From Paraburkholderia kururiensis JCM 10599 = LMG 19447 (lineage in GTDB: Bacteria; Pseudomonadota; Gammaproteobacteria; Burkholderiales; Burkholderiaceae): a stretch of 64,000 bases of DNA. Shown piece after piece: positions 63,861-64,000 of this stretch (positions within the stretch are counted from its first letter, which is position 1; each line of letters starts with the position of its first letter). The stretch covers positions 142,475 through 206,474 of the forward strand of contig NZ_RJZE01000015.1 of the NCBI RefSeq assembly GCF_003986935.1, given 5' to 3'. A model generated the notes under the pieces. It saw nothing but the letters and a program-made list of their open reading frames with translations. It ran no database searches and was not told where the DNA came from. A program made the position numbers and the translations under genes.

Positions 63861-64000
63861 ATGTCCGAACGCAATCTCACCTCGGCCGCCGGCGCGCCCG
63901 TTGCCGACAACCAGAACTCGATGACCGCGGGCCCGCGTGGCCCGGTCATGCTCCAGGACGTGTGGCTGCTCGAAAAGCTCGCCCACTTCGACCGCGAGGT
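63861..64000 (+). CDS. Monofunctional haem catalase, N-terminal part (3' end outside window)
   Basis: The first 46 codons are visible: MSERNLTSAAG, then PVADNQNSMTAGPRGP and VWLLEKLAHFDRE, the conserved start of small-subunit clade catalases. GGAG precedes the ATG by 7 bases. The enzyme breaks down hydrogen peroxide. Position just downstream of oxyR fits peroxide-induced expression. The symbol (katA or katB) cannot be decided from this fragment. Confidence 0.93.
   Translation, partial: MSERNLTSAAGAPVADNQNSMTAGPRGPVMLQDVWLLEKLAHFDRE

Overview
The window looks like a stretch of core chromosome from a high-GC betaproteobacterium of the Burkholderiaceae (Burkholderia, Paraburkholderia or a close relative). 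The evidence is the strongly GC-biased third codon positions, protein sequences that read as Burkholderia-type (TyrRS, L13, ErpA, OxyR) and gene clusters typical of the group: dusB-fis-purH-ruvCAB, pepP-ubiH, queA-tgt-yajC-secDF, pqiAABC and pntAA-AB-B. The placement rests on recognition, not on a search. I see no insertion sequence, prophage, CRISPR array, rRNA or tRNA gene.

Layout. 1-1.5 kb: end of a gluconate permease gene and gluconokinase. 1.6-9 kb: purB, a HypT-like LysR regulator, gdhA and the gltIJKL glutamate/aspartate importer, a nitrogen-metabolism block. 9-13.3 kb: a class II amidotransferase, pyrC, a DUF3025 gene, RNase P RNA and an OsmC protein. 13.3-15.4 kb: a small-RNA candidate, rplM-rpsI and erpA. 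15.4-19.4 kb: anmK, tyrS, dtd and a histidine phosphatase. 19.4-29 kb, almost all on the minus strand: DUF2236, ruvBAC, purH, fis, dusB, ubiH and pepP. 29-35 kb: a GST, a two-component system whose kinase is frameshifted, and an SsuABC/TauABC-like importer. 35-45.3 kb: a membrane-anchored glutamate-synthase-like protein, mnmA with its Nudix neighbour, the three-gene transhydrogenase, WYL and ArsR regulators, a VOC protein and an RlmL-like methyltransferase. 45.5-53.4 kb: the pqi lipid-transport operon, a cytochrome b561/YceI pair plus a second YceI, and an MFS carrier. 53.5-64 kb: secF-secD-yajC-tgt-queA, divergent recG, then oxyR, a 58-codon ORF and the start of a catalase gene.

The genes serve mainly purine and pyrimidine synthesis (purB, purH, pyrC), ammonium and glutamate assimilation (gdhA, gltIJKL), translation and tRNA modification (tyrS, dtd, dusB, mnmA, tgt, queA, rplM, rpsI, rnpB), recombination (ruvABC, recG), envelope and secretion (pqi, secDF-yajC) and redox balance (pntAB, oxyR-catalase, OsmC, GST).

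The unusual signals are mostly non-coding. The best is a compact transcription unit at 13569-13698: a near-consensus promoter, about 95 nt of RNA and a 10-bp terminator, with a hairpin whose 10-base loop reads as an anti-Shine-Dalgarno sequence. Others are a pentanucleotide repeat that exactly accounts for the histidine-kinase frameshift, a LysR-type dyad about 64 bp upstream of the inferred gdhA start, a strong terminator between gltI and gltJ at the position where enterobacteria encode SroC, a dyad over the oxyR -10 box, and several short tandem repeats. I did not find a clearly new multi-gene system.
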